Assembly: GCF_904061905.1 (NCBI RefSeq)
Contig: NZ_CAJFCI010000071.1
Location: 3,173-67,172, forward strand
Source of the DNA: Zestomonas carbonaria
Lineage (GTDB): Bacteria; Pseudomonadota; Gammaproteobacteria; Pseudomonadales; Pseudomonadaceae
Length of the DNA stretch: 64,000 bases
Direction of reading: 5' to 3'
Shown: positions 49,980 to 57,578 of the stretch, one piece after another
Layout of the letters: each line of letters starts with the position of its first letter
Position numbering within the stretch: the first letter of the stretch is position 1
Notes under the pieces: generated by a model
What the model saw: the letters and a program-made list of their open reading frames with translations, nothing else
Told to the model about the DNA's origin: nothing
Database searches by the model: none
Made by a program: the position numbers and the translations under genes

Positions 49980-50816
49980 CTATTGAAGCATGCTCATGGC
50001 CGCTTCCATGGCGGCCGACAGGTCTTCGTCGGCGTGCATGTCCAGGTTCGGATCGAGGCCGAGCTTGGCGAATGCCGGTACCAGGTTCCAGTCCAGTTGG
50101 GTGTAGGGGTGCTCGCTGCCCAGGTAGCTCTGCAGGGTGGCGACCTGGACGATGTCGACGTAGTCGACCTTGGCCGAGTCGCGCTGGAAGTCCAGGTGCA
50201 GGCTGGGCACCAGGGTGATCTGCTCGGGGAAGTCCCAGGCGCGGAGGATCTTGTCGCCGATGATCGGGTGGATCTGCTCGATCACGTGGTTGAGGCTGAT
50301 CGAGTCGGAAAGCAGGGCGTTGTTGTCCTCGGCGTAGGTGAGGATCGGCAGCACGCCGATCTGGTGGACCAGGCCGGCGAGGGTCGCCTGGTCGGGCATC
50401 AGGCGCGTGTAGCTCTTGCACAGCACGTGGCAGATGCCGGCGATTTCCGTGCTCTTGTTCCAGACTTCGCGCATCTTGCGGTCGACCACGTCGGAGGTGG
50501 CCTGGAACATCTGCTCCATCGCCAGGCCGGTGGCGAGGTTGCAGGTGTAGTTGATGCCCAGCCGGCCGATGGCCATCTGCAGGTCGGTGATCTCGCGACT
50601 GGTGCGCAGCAGCGGGCTGTTCACCACCTTGATGATCCGCGCGGTCAATGCCGCGTCGTTGCCGATCACCTTGCTCAGCGCCGGGATGCCGATGTCCGGG
50701 TCCTCTGCCGCCTCGCGCACCCGCAGGGCGACCTCGGGCAGGGTGGGGAGCACCAGTTCGTCGTTCTCGATGGCCTGGATCAGTTCCGCTTGGACTTTCT
50801 CGGCAAGTTTGCTCAT
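49980..50816 (-). CDS. HDOD-domain signalling protein
   Basis: A 278-residue protein made almost entirely of one HDOD domain (about 20-220), with LPTLPEVALRVREAAEDPDI, SKVIGNDAALTARIIKVVNS and LVHQIGVLPILTY. HDOD domains resemble HD phosphohydrolases but usually lack the catalytic histidine-aspartate metal site; here no HD pair stands out. They are linked to regulation by signalling nucleotides or stress. It lies 25 bases downstream of ygfZ, so the two may share a transcript. Confidence 0.86.
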   Translation of the reverse strand: MSKLAEKVQAELIQAIENDELVLPTLPEVALRVREAAEDPDIGIPALSKVIGNDAALTARIIKVVNSPLLRTSREITDLQMAIGRLGINYTCNLATGLAMEQMFQATSDVVDRKMREVWNKSTEIAGICHVLCKSYTRLMPDQATLAGLVHQIGVLPILTYAEDNNALLSDSISLNHVIEQIHPIIGDKILRAWDFPEQITLVPSLHLDFQRDSAKVDYVDIVQVATLQSYLGSEHPYTQLDWNLVPAFAKLGLDPNLDMHADEDLSAAMEAAMSMLQ

Positions 50817-50841
50817 GAAGGATCTCTATCGGGGAAAGGGG

Positions 50842-51783
50842 TCAGCGCTGGATCTCGCGATCGCGGTCGAGGGTGTAGGGCAGGTCGAGTGTGGCCAGCG
50901 GAGCGCCGTCGACGCTGCCGAGATGGATGCGGCCATCGGCGACGGCGTCTTCCTGCAGCACCGCGAGCAGTTCGCAGCCGTGTTCGGCGCGGGCGGCCAG
51001 CACCACTTCGCCGACGCTGCTGCCGTGCACCGGCGAGAACAGCTCGGTGGCTGGCGCCGGAACCGTGTCGGCATCCAGGCTCAGGCGATACAGGCGGCGC
51101 TTCAGGCGGCCGAGGTACTGCATGCGGGCGACGATTTCCTGGCCGGTGTAGCAGCCTTTCTTGAAGCTGACGCCGCCGACGGCCTGCAGGTTGAGCATCT
51201 GCGGGATGAACAGGTCGCGGGTGACGCCGAGCACCTGGCCGATGCCGGCGCGGATCTGCGCCAGTTGCCAGTCGTTCAGCGTGGCTTCGCGCAATTGCGT
51301 GGCCAGGCGGCCCTGGAGGGTTTCGGCGTTGCCCGCCGGTACCCAGAGCTCGACGCGCCCGTCGTTCAGGCGGATGGCGACCAGGTCGTTGCCGCGGGCG
51401 ACCGCATCGGCCTCCCGGGGCAGTTGCAGGCCCAGGGCGACCAGCGCGCCGTCGCCATCGGAGAGGCCGAAGCGCGCCCAGTCGCGGCTTTCGTCACCGA
51501 GGCTGCATTTGGAGAACGCGGCGTATTTCTTCAGGTCGGCGAGTTGGGGCCCGACCAGCTCGGCGGCCATCGCCAGCAGGTAGCCGTCACCCTCGGAGAG
51601 GATGCGGAAGCTCGACAGCATGCGCCCCTTGGGGGTACAGCGCGCACCCAGGCTGCTGTGGCTGTCGTTCAGGTAGGCGATGTTGCAGGTGAGCTGGCCC
51701 TGCAGGAATTTCCCGGCCTCGGGACCGCGAACGGCGAGGACGCCCTCATGGGACAGAGGGCAGAAGAATGCGGAATTGACCAT
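50842..51783 (-). CDS. ygfZ: Folate-binding Fe-S cluster assembly protein YgfZ
   Basis: A 313-residue aminomethyltransferase-like protein. The signature FKKGCYTGQEIVARM with invariant Cys211 defines YgfZ, which uses tetrahydrofolate to help make or repair certain Fe-S clusters. The ATG MVNSAFFCPL was chosen, behind AAGCGATTG; a TTG two codons upstream is less likely. It is divergent from sdhE, and both belong to Fe-S or flavin maturation of central enzymes. Confidence 0.93.
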   Translation of the reverse strand: MVNSAFFCPLSHEGVLAVRGPEAGKFLQGQLTCNIAYLNDSHSSLGARCTPKGRMLSSFRILSEGDGYLLAMAAELVGPQLADLKKYAAFSKCSLGDESRDWARFGLSDGDGALVALGLQLPREADAVARGNDLVAIRLNDGRVELWVPAGNAETLQGRLATQLREATLNDWQLAQIRAGIGQVLGVTRDLFIPQMLNLQAVGGVSFKKGCYTGQEIVARMQYLGRLKRRLYRLSLDADTVPAPATELFSPVHGSSVGEVVLAARAEHGCELLAVLQEDAVADGRIHLGSVDGAPLATLDLPYTLDRDREIQR

Positions 51784-51826
51784 GAGCAATCGCTGGAAGA
51801 AAGTTAGGGGCCCATCATAAAAGCAG

Positions 51827-52178
51827 CGGTGAGCTTCAAGCTACAAGCTTCAAGAAAAAGCGGGGGGCGATAAAGGCCGGTAAAGCCGACAAGAGCGCTG
51901 GAGGCTGGAAGGCTGGACGAAATGGCGGTTCGGGGTTGGTGGTGGTCTTGCAGGAGCGAGGGGGACGCCTGGTTCTCTGCTCGCGAAGCTTTTTGCGTTG
52001 CCGGTGATCGCGCGCATGGCGCGCTCCTACAGGTCAGCATTGATGTTGACCTGTAGGAGCGGTCCATGGCCGCGAAAAAGGGGTTGACGCAGAAGGTGCA
52101 TGGCCAGAGCCTTGTCCAGCCTCCAGCCTCCAGCCTCCAGCCTCCAGCCTCCAGCCTCCAGCCTCCAGCCTCCAGCCT
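51827..52178. repeat. Composite repeat with REP core and heptamer tract upstream of sdhE
   Basis: AAGCTTCAAG-type tracts lie at 51830-51853. An element with an arm at 51897-51918 (ending AAGGCTGGAC), a REP core (about 52005-52076, GCGCGCATGGCGCGCTCCTAC and CTGTAGGAGCGGTCCATGGC) and an inverted arm beginning GTCCAGCCTCCAG follows. At 52116-52178 CCAGCCT repeats nine times, extending the inverted arm. It fills the ygfZ-sdhE gap. A related copy lies at 34019-34250. Confidence 0.88.
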
Positions 52179-52228
52179 CCAGCCTCCAACTGGCTGTTAT
52201 ACTGCGCGCCTGTTTAAAGGAGCGCCCG

Positions 52229-52483
52229 ATGGCCGACGATATCGAACTCAACCGACTCTTCTGGCACAGCCGCCGCGGCATGCTCGAGCTGGACGTATTG
52301 CTGGTGCCCTTCGTCAAGGAGGTCTACCCCAGCCTGGATGCCGAGGATCAGGAGCGTTACCGCAAGCTGCTGGCCTGCGAGGATCAGGATCTGTTCGGCT
52401 GGTTCATGCAGCGTGGGGAGCCGGAAGATCCCGATCTGCTGCGCATGGTTCGCATGATCCTGGACCGTGTCCAACCCAAGTAA
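52229..52483 (+). CDS. sdhE: Succinate dehydrogenase flavinylation factor SdhE
   Basis: An 84-residue SdhE/CptB protein. The RGMLELD motif (Arg16, Gly17, Glu20) is the region that helps attach FAD covalently to SdhA. The rest (LLVPFVKEVYPSLDAEDQER, DQDLFGWFMQRGEPED) fits the family. GGAG precedes the ATG. Its end overlaps ygfX by 17 bases. Upstream lies the heptamer tract. Confidence 0.94.
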   Translation: MADDIELNRLFWHSRRGMLELDVLLVPFVKEVYPSLDAEDQERYRKLLACEDQDLFGWFMQRGEPEDPDLLRMVRMILDRVQPK

Positions 52484-52919
52484 GGTCTTCGAATGCCGCT
52501 GGCGGGCCTCACGGTTGTTGCTGGTGGCCTATCTGGCGGTCCTGCTGTTGACCGTTCCGGCTTTGCTGATGGCGCGCATCCCGCCCTGGGTTGCGGGCCT
52601 GGGTATGGTCGTGTGCTTGGCGCATGCCGCCTGGGTGCTGCCGCGCCAGGTTCTCCTGCGGCATGCCGGGGCGTTCCGTGGCTTGCGTCACGACGAGGCG
52701 GGCTGGCAGTTGTGGAGTCCGCGCGATGGATGGCTGCCCGTGCAGTTGCGGCCGGACAGCCTGGCATTGCCGCTGGCGGTGGTGCTGCGTTTCCGGCTGC
52801 GGGGCGAGCGGCGGGTGCGTTCGCTGTGCATTCCGCGCGACGCCCTGGATGCGCAGACACACCGGCGCCTGCGCGTGCGCCTCAAGTTCAGTCGGCGGCG
52901 CTGGGCTGCTCCGTGGTGA
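52467..52919 (+). CDS. ygfX: YgfX-type membrane protein
   Basis: A 150-residue protein with two N-terminal helices (about 17-36 and 40-58) and a basic cytoplasmic C-terminal half. It matches YgfX (CptA), usually paired with SdhE/CptB. In E. coli the pair has been described as a cell-division-inhibiting toxin-antitoxin system, but SdhE is mainly a flavinylation factor and the toxin claim is debated. GTG start is taken at MSNPSKVFE because it lies within sdhE. The end overlaps nadB by 32 bases. Confidence 0.85.
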   Translation: MSNPSKVFECRWRASRLLLVAYLAVLLLTVPALLMARIPPWVAGLGMVVCLAHAAWVLPRQVLLRHAGAFRGLRHDEAGWQLWSPRDGWLPVQLRPDSLALPLAVVLRFRLRGERRVRSLCIPRDALDAQTHRRLRVRLKFSRRRWAAPW

Positions 52920-54534
52920 CCGGCGTCGATCCGCGCGGGTCGAGGATCGTATCGTGTGCCTCGGGAAGCTGCTCCGGATAATCCAGGCTGTAATGCAGGC
53001 CCCGTGACTCCTGGCGCCTCTGCGCACAGCGAATCATCAGGTAGGCAACCTGCGCGAGGTTCCTCAGCTCGATCAGGTCGCGGCTGACCTTGTAGTTGCT
53101 GTAGAACTCGTCGATCTCGTGGAGCAGCAGCCGCGCCCGGTGGCGGGCGCGCAGCAGGCGCTTGTTGGTGCGCACGATGCCCACGTAGTCCCACATGAAG
53201 CGCCGCAACTCGTCCCAGTTGTGGGCGATGATCACGTCCTCGTCGGAATCGGTCACCTGGCTGGCGTCCCAGCTCGGCAGCGGGCCGGGCAGTGTCACCG
53301 TCGGCAGTTGCTCGATGATGTCGGCAGCCGCCGAGCGGCCGTAGACGAAGCACTCCAGCAGCGAGTTGCTGGCCATCCGGTTGGCACCATGCAGGCCGGT
53401 GAAGCTGGTTTCGCCGATGGCGTACAGGCCTGGCACGTCGGTGCGGCCATGCTGGTCGACCACCACGCCGCCGCAGGTGTAGTGGGCCGCCGGAACCACC
53501 GGGATCGGTTCGCGGGTGATATCGATGCCGAAGCTCAGGCAGCGCTCGTAGACGGTAGGGAAGTGCGCCTTCACGAACTCCGCCGGCTTGTGGCTGATGT
53601 CCAGGTAGACGCAGTCGACCCCCAGGCGCTTCATCTCGTGGTCGATGGCGCGGGCGACGATGTCGCGCGGCGCCAGTTCGGCGCGTGGGTCGAAGCGTGG
53701 CATGAAGCGCTCGCCGTTGGGCAGCTTGAGCAGCGCGCCTTCGCCGCGCAGCGCTTCGGTGATCAGGAAACTCTTGGCCTGCGGGTGGTACAGGCAGGTC
53801 GGGTGGAACTGGTTGAATTCCAGGTTGCCGACCCGGCAGCCGGCGCGCCAGGCCATGGCGATGCCGTCGCCACAGGCGCCGTCCGGGTTGCTGGTATAGA
53901 GGTAGACCTTGGCTGCGCCGCCGCAGGCCAGCACGGTGAAGCGCGCGCTGAAGGTGTCCACTTCGTCGGTGGCGCGGTTCAGCACATAGGCGCCCAGGCA
54001 GCGTTGGCCCGGCAGCCCCAGCTTGGGCTCGGTGATCAGGTCGACGGCGACGCGCTGCTCCAGCAGTTCGATGTTCGGGCGCTGTTTCGCCTGTTCCAGC
54101 AGGGTGTTGAAGATCGCCGCGCCGGTGGCGTCGGCGGCATGGATGATGCGCCGGTGACTGTGGCCGCCCTCGCGGGTCAGGTGGTATTCGAAGCCGCCGT
54201 CTTCGGGCGAGGTCTTTTCCTCGCGGGTGAAGGGCACGCCCTGGTCGATCAGCCACTGGATCGCCTCGCGGCTGTGCTCGACGGTGAAGCGCACGGCGTC
54301 CTCGCGGCACAGGCCGGCGCCGGCGTCGAGGGTATCGGCGACGTGTGATTCGACGGTGTCGGTGTCGTCCAGCACGGCGGCGACGCCGCCTTGCGCCCAG
54401 TAGGTCGAGCCGTTGGCCAGGTCGCCCTTGCTGAGCACCGCGATACGCAGGTGCGTCGGCAGGGTGAGGGCGAGGGTCAAGCCGGCAGCTCCGCTGCCGA
54501 TGACCAGGACATCGTGTTGGTAGTGTTGATTCAT
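52888..54534 (-). CDS. nadB: L-aspartate oxidase
   Basis: A 548-residue FAD enzyme that oxidises L-aspartate to iminoaspartate, the first step of NAD synthesis. The FAD motif is VIGSGAAGLT (11-20), the catalytic loop reads REGGHSHRRI, and FAIGETSFTGLHGANRMASNS-type sequence is close to the C-terminal FAD site. The start MNQHYQHDVLVIG is the family start. It is convergent with ygfX, overlapping by 32 bases, and divergent from algU. Confidence 0.96.
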   Translation of the reverse strand: MNQHYQHDVLVIGSGAAGLTLALTLPTHLRIAVLSKGDLANGSTYWAQGGVAAVLDDTDTVESHVADTLDAGAGLCREDAVRFTVEHSREAIQWLIDQGVPFTREEKTSPEDGGFEYHLTREGGHSHRRIIHAADATGAAIFNTLLEQAKQRPNIELLEQRVAVDLITEPKLGLPGQRCLGAYVLNRATDEVDTFSARFTVLACGGAAKVYLYTSNPDGACGDGIAMAWRAGCRVGNLEFNQFHPTCLYHPQAKSFLITEALRGEGALLKLPNGERFMPRFDPRAELAPRDIVARAIDHEMKRLGVDCVYLDISHKPAEFVKAHFPTVYERCLSFGIDITREPIPVVPAAHYTCGGVVVDQHGRTDVPGLYAIGETSFTGLHGANRMASNSLLECFVYGRSAAADIIEQLPTVTLPGPLPSWDASQVTDSDEDVIIAHNWDELRRFMWDYVGIVRTNKRLLRARHRARLLLHEIDEFYSNYKVSRDLIELRNLAQVAYLMIRCAQRRQESRGLHYSLDYPEQLPEAHDTILDPRGSTPVTTEQPSAAD

Positions 54535-54617
54535 GCCGGAGCCCCGCGAAAAAGCGGTCCCTAGTATATAGAGGGGGGCGACGGCACAATAGCGTCGCTT
54601 GTGGTGGCCTCGCTCTG

Positions 54618-54645
54618 GAACTTTCCCTCGCAAGGATGTTCTATA
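54618..54645 (+). promoter_or_regulatory. AlgU (sigma-22) promoter, distal
   Basis: GAACTT, 16 bases, TCTATA, about 270 bases before algU. It matches the AlgU/RpoE consensus GAACTT-N16-TCtga closely. AlgU autoregulation through two such promoters is established in P. aeruginosa. Confidence 0.8.
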
Positions 54646-54828
54646 CCGGGCACGCCACGATGAAGCGTGGTGTCTGCTTGTCGATATAGGTCCTGGAGGC
54701 TCGCTCGGAGTCTTCGTTGGCCAACCATGTCGAGCGAGAAGATTTATTCGCGCAGCATTGCCGTGGGGCGGTGTTGCGCTGTTTCGTGCGGTACGGAAAG
54801 TACTCTGCAGGAAGCTTGCTTGGGGGGA

Positions 54829-54856
54829 GAACTTTTGCGCGGGACTCGAGTCTATC
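54829..54856 (+). promoter_or_regulatory. AlgU (sigma-22) promoter, proximal
   Basis: GAACTT, 16 bases, TCTATC, about 60 bases before algU. Together with 54618-54645 it gives two AlgU-dependent starts, matching promoters P1 and P3 reported in P. aeruginosa. Confidence 0.78.
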
Positions 54857-54914
54857 TTGGCAAGACGATCGACTTGCTGGCGCAGCAGCCCTCCGAGCCC
54901 ATTGAGGAGAGTTC

Positions 54915-55496
54915 ATGCTAACCCAGGAAGATGATCAGCAGCTGGTCGAGCGTGTGCAGCGTGGCGATAAGCGAGCTTTCGATCTGCTGGTGTTGAAGTA
55001 CCAGCACAAGATTCTCGGGTTGATAGTGCGGTTCGTGCACGACGCCCATGAGGCTCAGGATGTCGCTCAGGAAGCCTTCATCAAGGCTTACCGCGCGCTG
55101 GCGAACTTTCGCGGCGACAGCGCGTTTTATACGTGGCTTTACCGTATTGCCATCAATACGGCGAAGAATCATCTGGTGTCGCGTGGCCGTCGTCCGCCAG
55201 ATACCGATGTGAGTGCGGAGGATGCCGAGTTCTACGAGGGGGATCATTCCCTGAAGGACATCGAGTCTCCCGAGCGGCTGGTGCTTCGCGATGAGATCGA
55301 GAACGCGGTCCATCGCACCATCCAGCAGTTGCCCGAGGATTTGCGCACGGCGTTGACCCTGCGTGAGTTCGAGGGGCTGAGTTACGAGGATATTGCGAGT
55401 GTCATGCAATGTCCGGTAGGAACGGTGCGTTCGCGCATCTTCCGGGCTCGCGAAGCCATTGATAAAACCCTGCAGCCCTTGCTGCAGGACGCCTGA
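54915..55496 (+). CDS. algU: Envelope-stress sigma factor AlgU (RpoE, sigma-22)
   Basis: A 193-residue ECF sigma factor. Region 2 includes HDAHEAQDVAQEAFIKAYRA and the DNA-melting segment FYTWLYRIAINTAKNHLVSR; region 4 holds EFEGLSYEDIASVMQCPVGT with the helix-turn-helix. AlgU directs transcription of alginate, stress and envelope genes and is held by MucA. It starts 15 bases or more after GAGGAG and heads the algU-mucABCD operon. Confidence 0.98.
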   Translation: MLTQEDDQQLVERVQRGDKRAFDLLVLKYQHKILGLIVRFVHDAHEAQDVAQEAFIKAYRALANFRGDSAFYTWLYRIAINTAKNHLVSRGRRPPDTDVSAEDAEFYEGDHSLKDIESPERLVLRDEIENAVHRTIQQLPEDLRTALTLREFEGLSYEDIASVMQCPVGTVRSRIFRAREAIDKTLQPLLQDA

Positions 55497-55527
55497 GACA
55501 GCGGCGAAAGCCAAGAGAGGAAACGCC

Positions 55528-56139
55528 ATGAGTCGTGAAGCCCTGCATGAATCGCTGTCCGCGGTCATGGATAACGAAGCGGACGAGTTGGAGCTGCGTC
55601 GGGTGCTGAACGCCGTCGATGATGCTGAAACGCGTGACAAATGGACGCGTTATCAGATCGCCCGCGCGGTGATGCACAAGGAGCTGCTGGAACCGCGCCT
55701 CGACATCGCATCGGCAGTGTCCGCGGCGCTGGCCAGCGAGCCGGCCCATCACGTGCGCTCTCCTCGGTCGGTAACGAAGCGCTGGCGGCTGCTGGGTCGC
55801 GTAGCGGTCGCCGCGTCGGTGACCCTGGCGGTGCTGGCCGGTGTGCGCTTCTACAATCAGGATGGGATCGACGGCGGAGCGCAACAGTTGGCCCAGCAGG
55901 CCCCGCAACAACCGTCGGTGACCGTTCCGTCCGTGCAGGGCGCGGCGGTGCTGGCCGGCTACAACAGTGAAGGTACCGAGCCGGCTCCTTCCATCACCGC
56001 TCCGTTGCAGAGCGGGCCGAGCTGGCAGGAACAGCGTCTGCCGTCCTACCTGCGCCAGCATGCCCAGCAAGCCGCGATGAATGCCGGCGCTGAGAGTGCG
56101 CTGCCCTATGCCCGTGCCGCAAGCCTGGAAGGTCGCTAA
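55528..56139 (+). CDS. mucA: Anti-sigma factor MucA
   Basis: A 203-residue single-pass inner-membrane protein. The cytoplasmic part (about 1-88) opens MSREALHESLSAVMDNEADE and binds AlgU; the membrane helix is at about 90-107; the periplasmic part is the target of AlgW and MucB. The frame is intact, so no mucoid-type truncation such as the known frameshift near residue 145 is seen. It is about 9 residues longer than P. aeruginosa MucA and differs in the linker (70-88). Confidence 0.95.
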   Translation: MSREALHESLSAVMDNEADELELRRVLNAVDDAETRDKWTRYQIARAVMHKELLEPRLDIASAVSAALASEPAHHVRSPRSVTKRWRLLGRVAVAASVTLAVLAGVRFYNQDGIDGGAQQLAQQAPQQPSVTVPSVQGAAVLAGYNSEGTEPAPSITAPLQSGPSWQEQRLPSYLRQHAQQAAMNAGAESALPYARAASLEGR

Positions 56140-56147
56140 GGAACAAC

Positions 56148-57095
56148 ATGCGAGCCATCTCCTTATTTCTGTTGTTGGGAAGTTGGCTGGCCACGCCAGT
56201 CCATGCCACAGAGGCTCGGGACTGGCTGCTTCGCATGGTCGAGGCGGAGCGCACGCAGAGCTTTCAGGGTTCGTTCATCTACCAGCGCAGCGGTAGTTTC
56301 TCCACCCACCGTATCTGGCACGGCGTCGATGCCGAGGGTCAGGTGCGCGAGCGCCTGCTGCAACTCGACGGACCGGTGCAGGAGGTCCTGCGCGTCAATG
56401 GCCGGGCCCAGTGCGTCAAGGGGGCGCTGGCGGACCAGGTGGCGGCCGACCAGTCCTGGCCTGCCCGGGAGTTCAACCCCGAACAACTGAAGGACTGGTA
56501 CGAATTGCGCGTGGCGGGCGAGTCGCGGGTTGCCGGACGCCCCGCCGTGGTGTTGACCGTGACGCCGCGCGACCAGCATCGCTACGGTTTCGAGCTGCAC
56601 CTGGATCGCGAGACCGGATTGCTGCTCAAGTCCCTGTTGCTCAACGAGAAGGGGCAGTTGCTCGAACGCTTCCAGTTTTCCACCTTCGATCCCGGCCAGC
56701 CGGACGAGGGCGACTTGCGGGCCGGAGCGGACTGCAAGCCGCTGCAGGCCGTCGAAGTCGCCAAGGGCAAGCCGGACAACTGGCGCTCGGAATGGCTGCC
56801 ACCGGGTTTCAATCTCAGCAATGTGCTGGAGCGCAAGAGCCCCATTTCCAAGGAATTGGTCGCCTGCCTGGTGTACGGCGATGGCCTGGCGCGTTTCTCG
56901 GTATTCCTCGAACCCTTGCGCGGCGCGGCGGTCGAGGATGCTCGCAGCCAGCTCGGCCCGACCGTGGCCGTTTCCAAGCGCATGTCGACCGAGGATGGTG
57001 ACGTGATGGTCACCGTGGTCGGCGAAATTCCCCTGGGGACCGCCGAAAGGGTGGCCCTGTCGATGCGTTCCGGGCCCGCCCAGAACACGCCATGA
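56148..57095 (+). CDS. mucB: Periplasmic regulator MucB (RseB family)
   Basis: A 315-residue protein with a signal peptide (about 20 residues, ending VHA-TEARDWL). Two domains follow: a LolA-like N-terminal domain (to about 190) and a smaller C-terminal domain (from about 205). MucB binds the periplasmic part of MucA and protects it from cleavage. The start is 9 bases after mucA, and the stop overlaps mucC by 4 bases. Confidence 0.95.
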   Translation: MRAISLFLLLGSWLATPVHATEARDWLLRMVEAERTQSFQGSFIYQRSGSFSTHRIWHGVDAEGQVRERLLQLDGPVQEVLRVNGRAQCVKGALADQVAADQSWPAREFNPEQLKDWYELRVAGESRVAGRPAVVLTVTPRDQHRYGFELHLDRETGLLLKSLLLNEKGQLLERFQFSTFDPGQPDEGDLRAGADCKPLQAVEVAKGKPDNWRSEWLPPGFNLSNVLERKSPISKELVACLVYGDGLARFSVFLEPLRGAAVEDARSQLGPTVAVSKRMSTEDGDVMVTVVGEIPLGTAERVALSMRSGPAQNTP

Positions 57096-57544
57096 TCGAA
57101 GAGACCGGGCGGGTGGTCGCGGTGGAATCCGGCGCTGTCTGGGTCGAAACCTTGCGCAAGACTACCTGCTCGAGCTGTGCCGCCAATGCCGGCTGTGGCC
57201 AGGGACTGATGGACAAGCTCGGCATCGGCGCCCGGCGAGGGCATGTGCGGGCCCTGTGCGACCTCAACCTGGCGGTCGGCGATCCGGTGGTGATCGGCGT
57301 GCGCGAGGATTTGCTGGTGCGCGCCTCGCTACTGGTTTATCTATGGCCTTTGCTGGCCTTCTTCGCCTTTGCCGTGCTGGCAGATTGCTTGGCCCTGGCC
57401 GAACCACTGATTATCCTTTCCGGCCTGGGCGGGTTCGCCCTGGCCGGATTTGCCGTGCGCCGGCACAGCCGACGGATGGCGAACGACCCTGCGTCGCAGC
57501 CCGTGGTGTTGCGCGCGATGCTCACCGGACCAGCCGGCCCGTAG
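57092..57544 (+). CDS. mucC: MucC (RseC-family) membrane protein
   Basis: A 150-residue inner-membrane protein. The cytoplasmic N-terminus carries cysteines 26, 29 and 35 in TTCSSCAANAGCGQG, a possible redox or metal site, and two helices lie at about 72-92 and 96-116. RseC relatives affect sigma-E signalling or reduce SoxR with RsxABCDGE. It overlaps the mucB stop (ATGA). Confidence 0.92.
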   Translation: MIEETGRVVAVESGAVWVETLRKTTCSSCAANAGCGQGLMDKLGIGARRGHVRALCDLNLAVGDPVVIGVREDLLVRASLLVYLWPLLAFFAFAVLADCLALAEPLIILSGLGGFALAGFAVRRHSRRMANDPASQPVVLRAMLTGPAGP

Positions 57545-57578
57545 TGGGTTTTTTTCGCTAGAAATGACGGGGAGTGGT

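Noticed and set aside
52116..52178. CRISPR-like tandem repeat
   Set aside because: The units are 7 bases long without spacers, so this is a simple tandem repeat and not a CRISPR array.
52100..52228. Extended N-terminus of sdhE made of Ser-Leu-Gln-Pro-Pro-Ala repeats
   Set aside because: It is the translation of the heptamer tract; the ATG at the conserved family start has its own ribosome site.
52229..52919. sdhE-ygfX as a toxin-antitoxin pair
   Set aside because: Although described as such in E. coli, SdhE has a well-supported flavinylation role and there is no evidence of toxicity in this sequence.
54599..54934. Small frames in the algU leader
   Set aside because: They overlap the two AlgU promoters and have no conservation features or ribosome sites.
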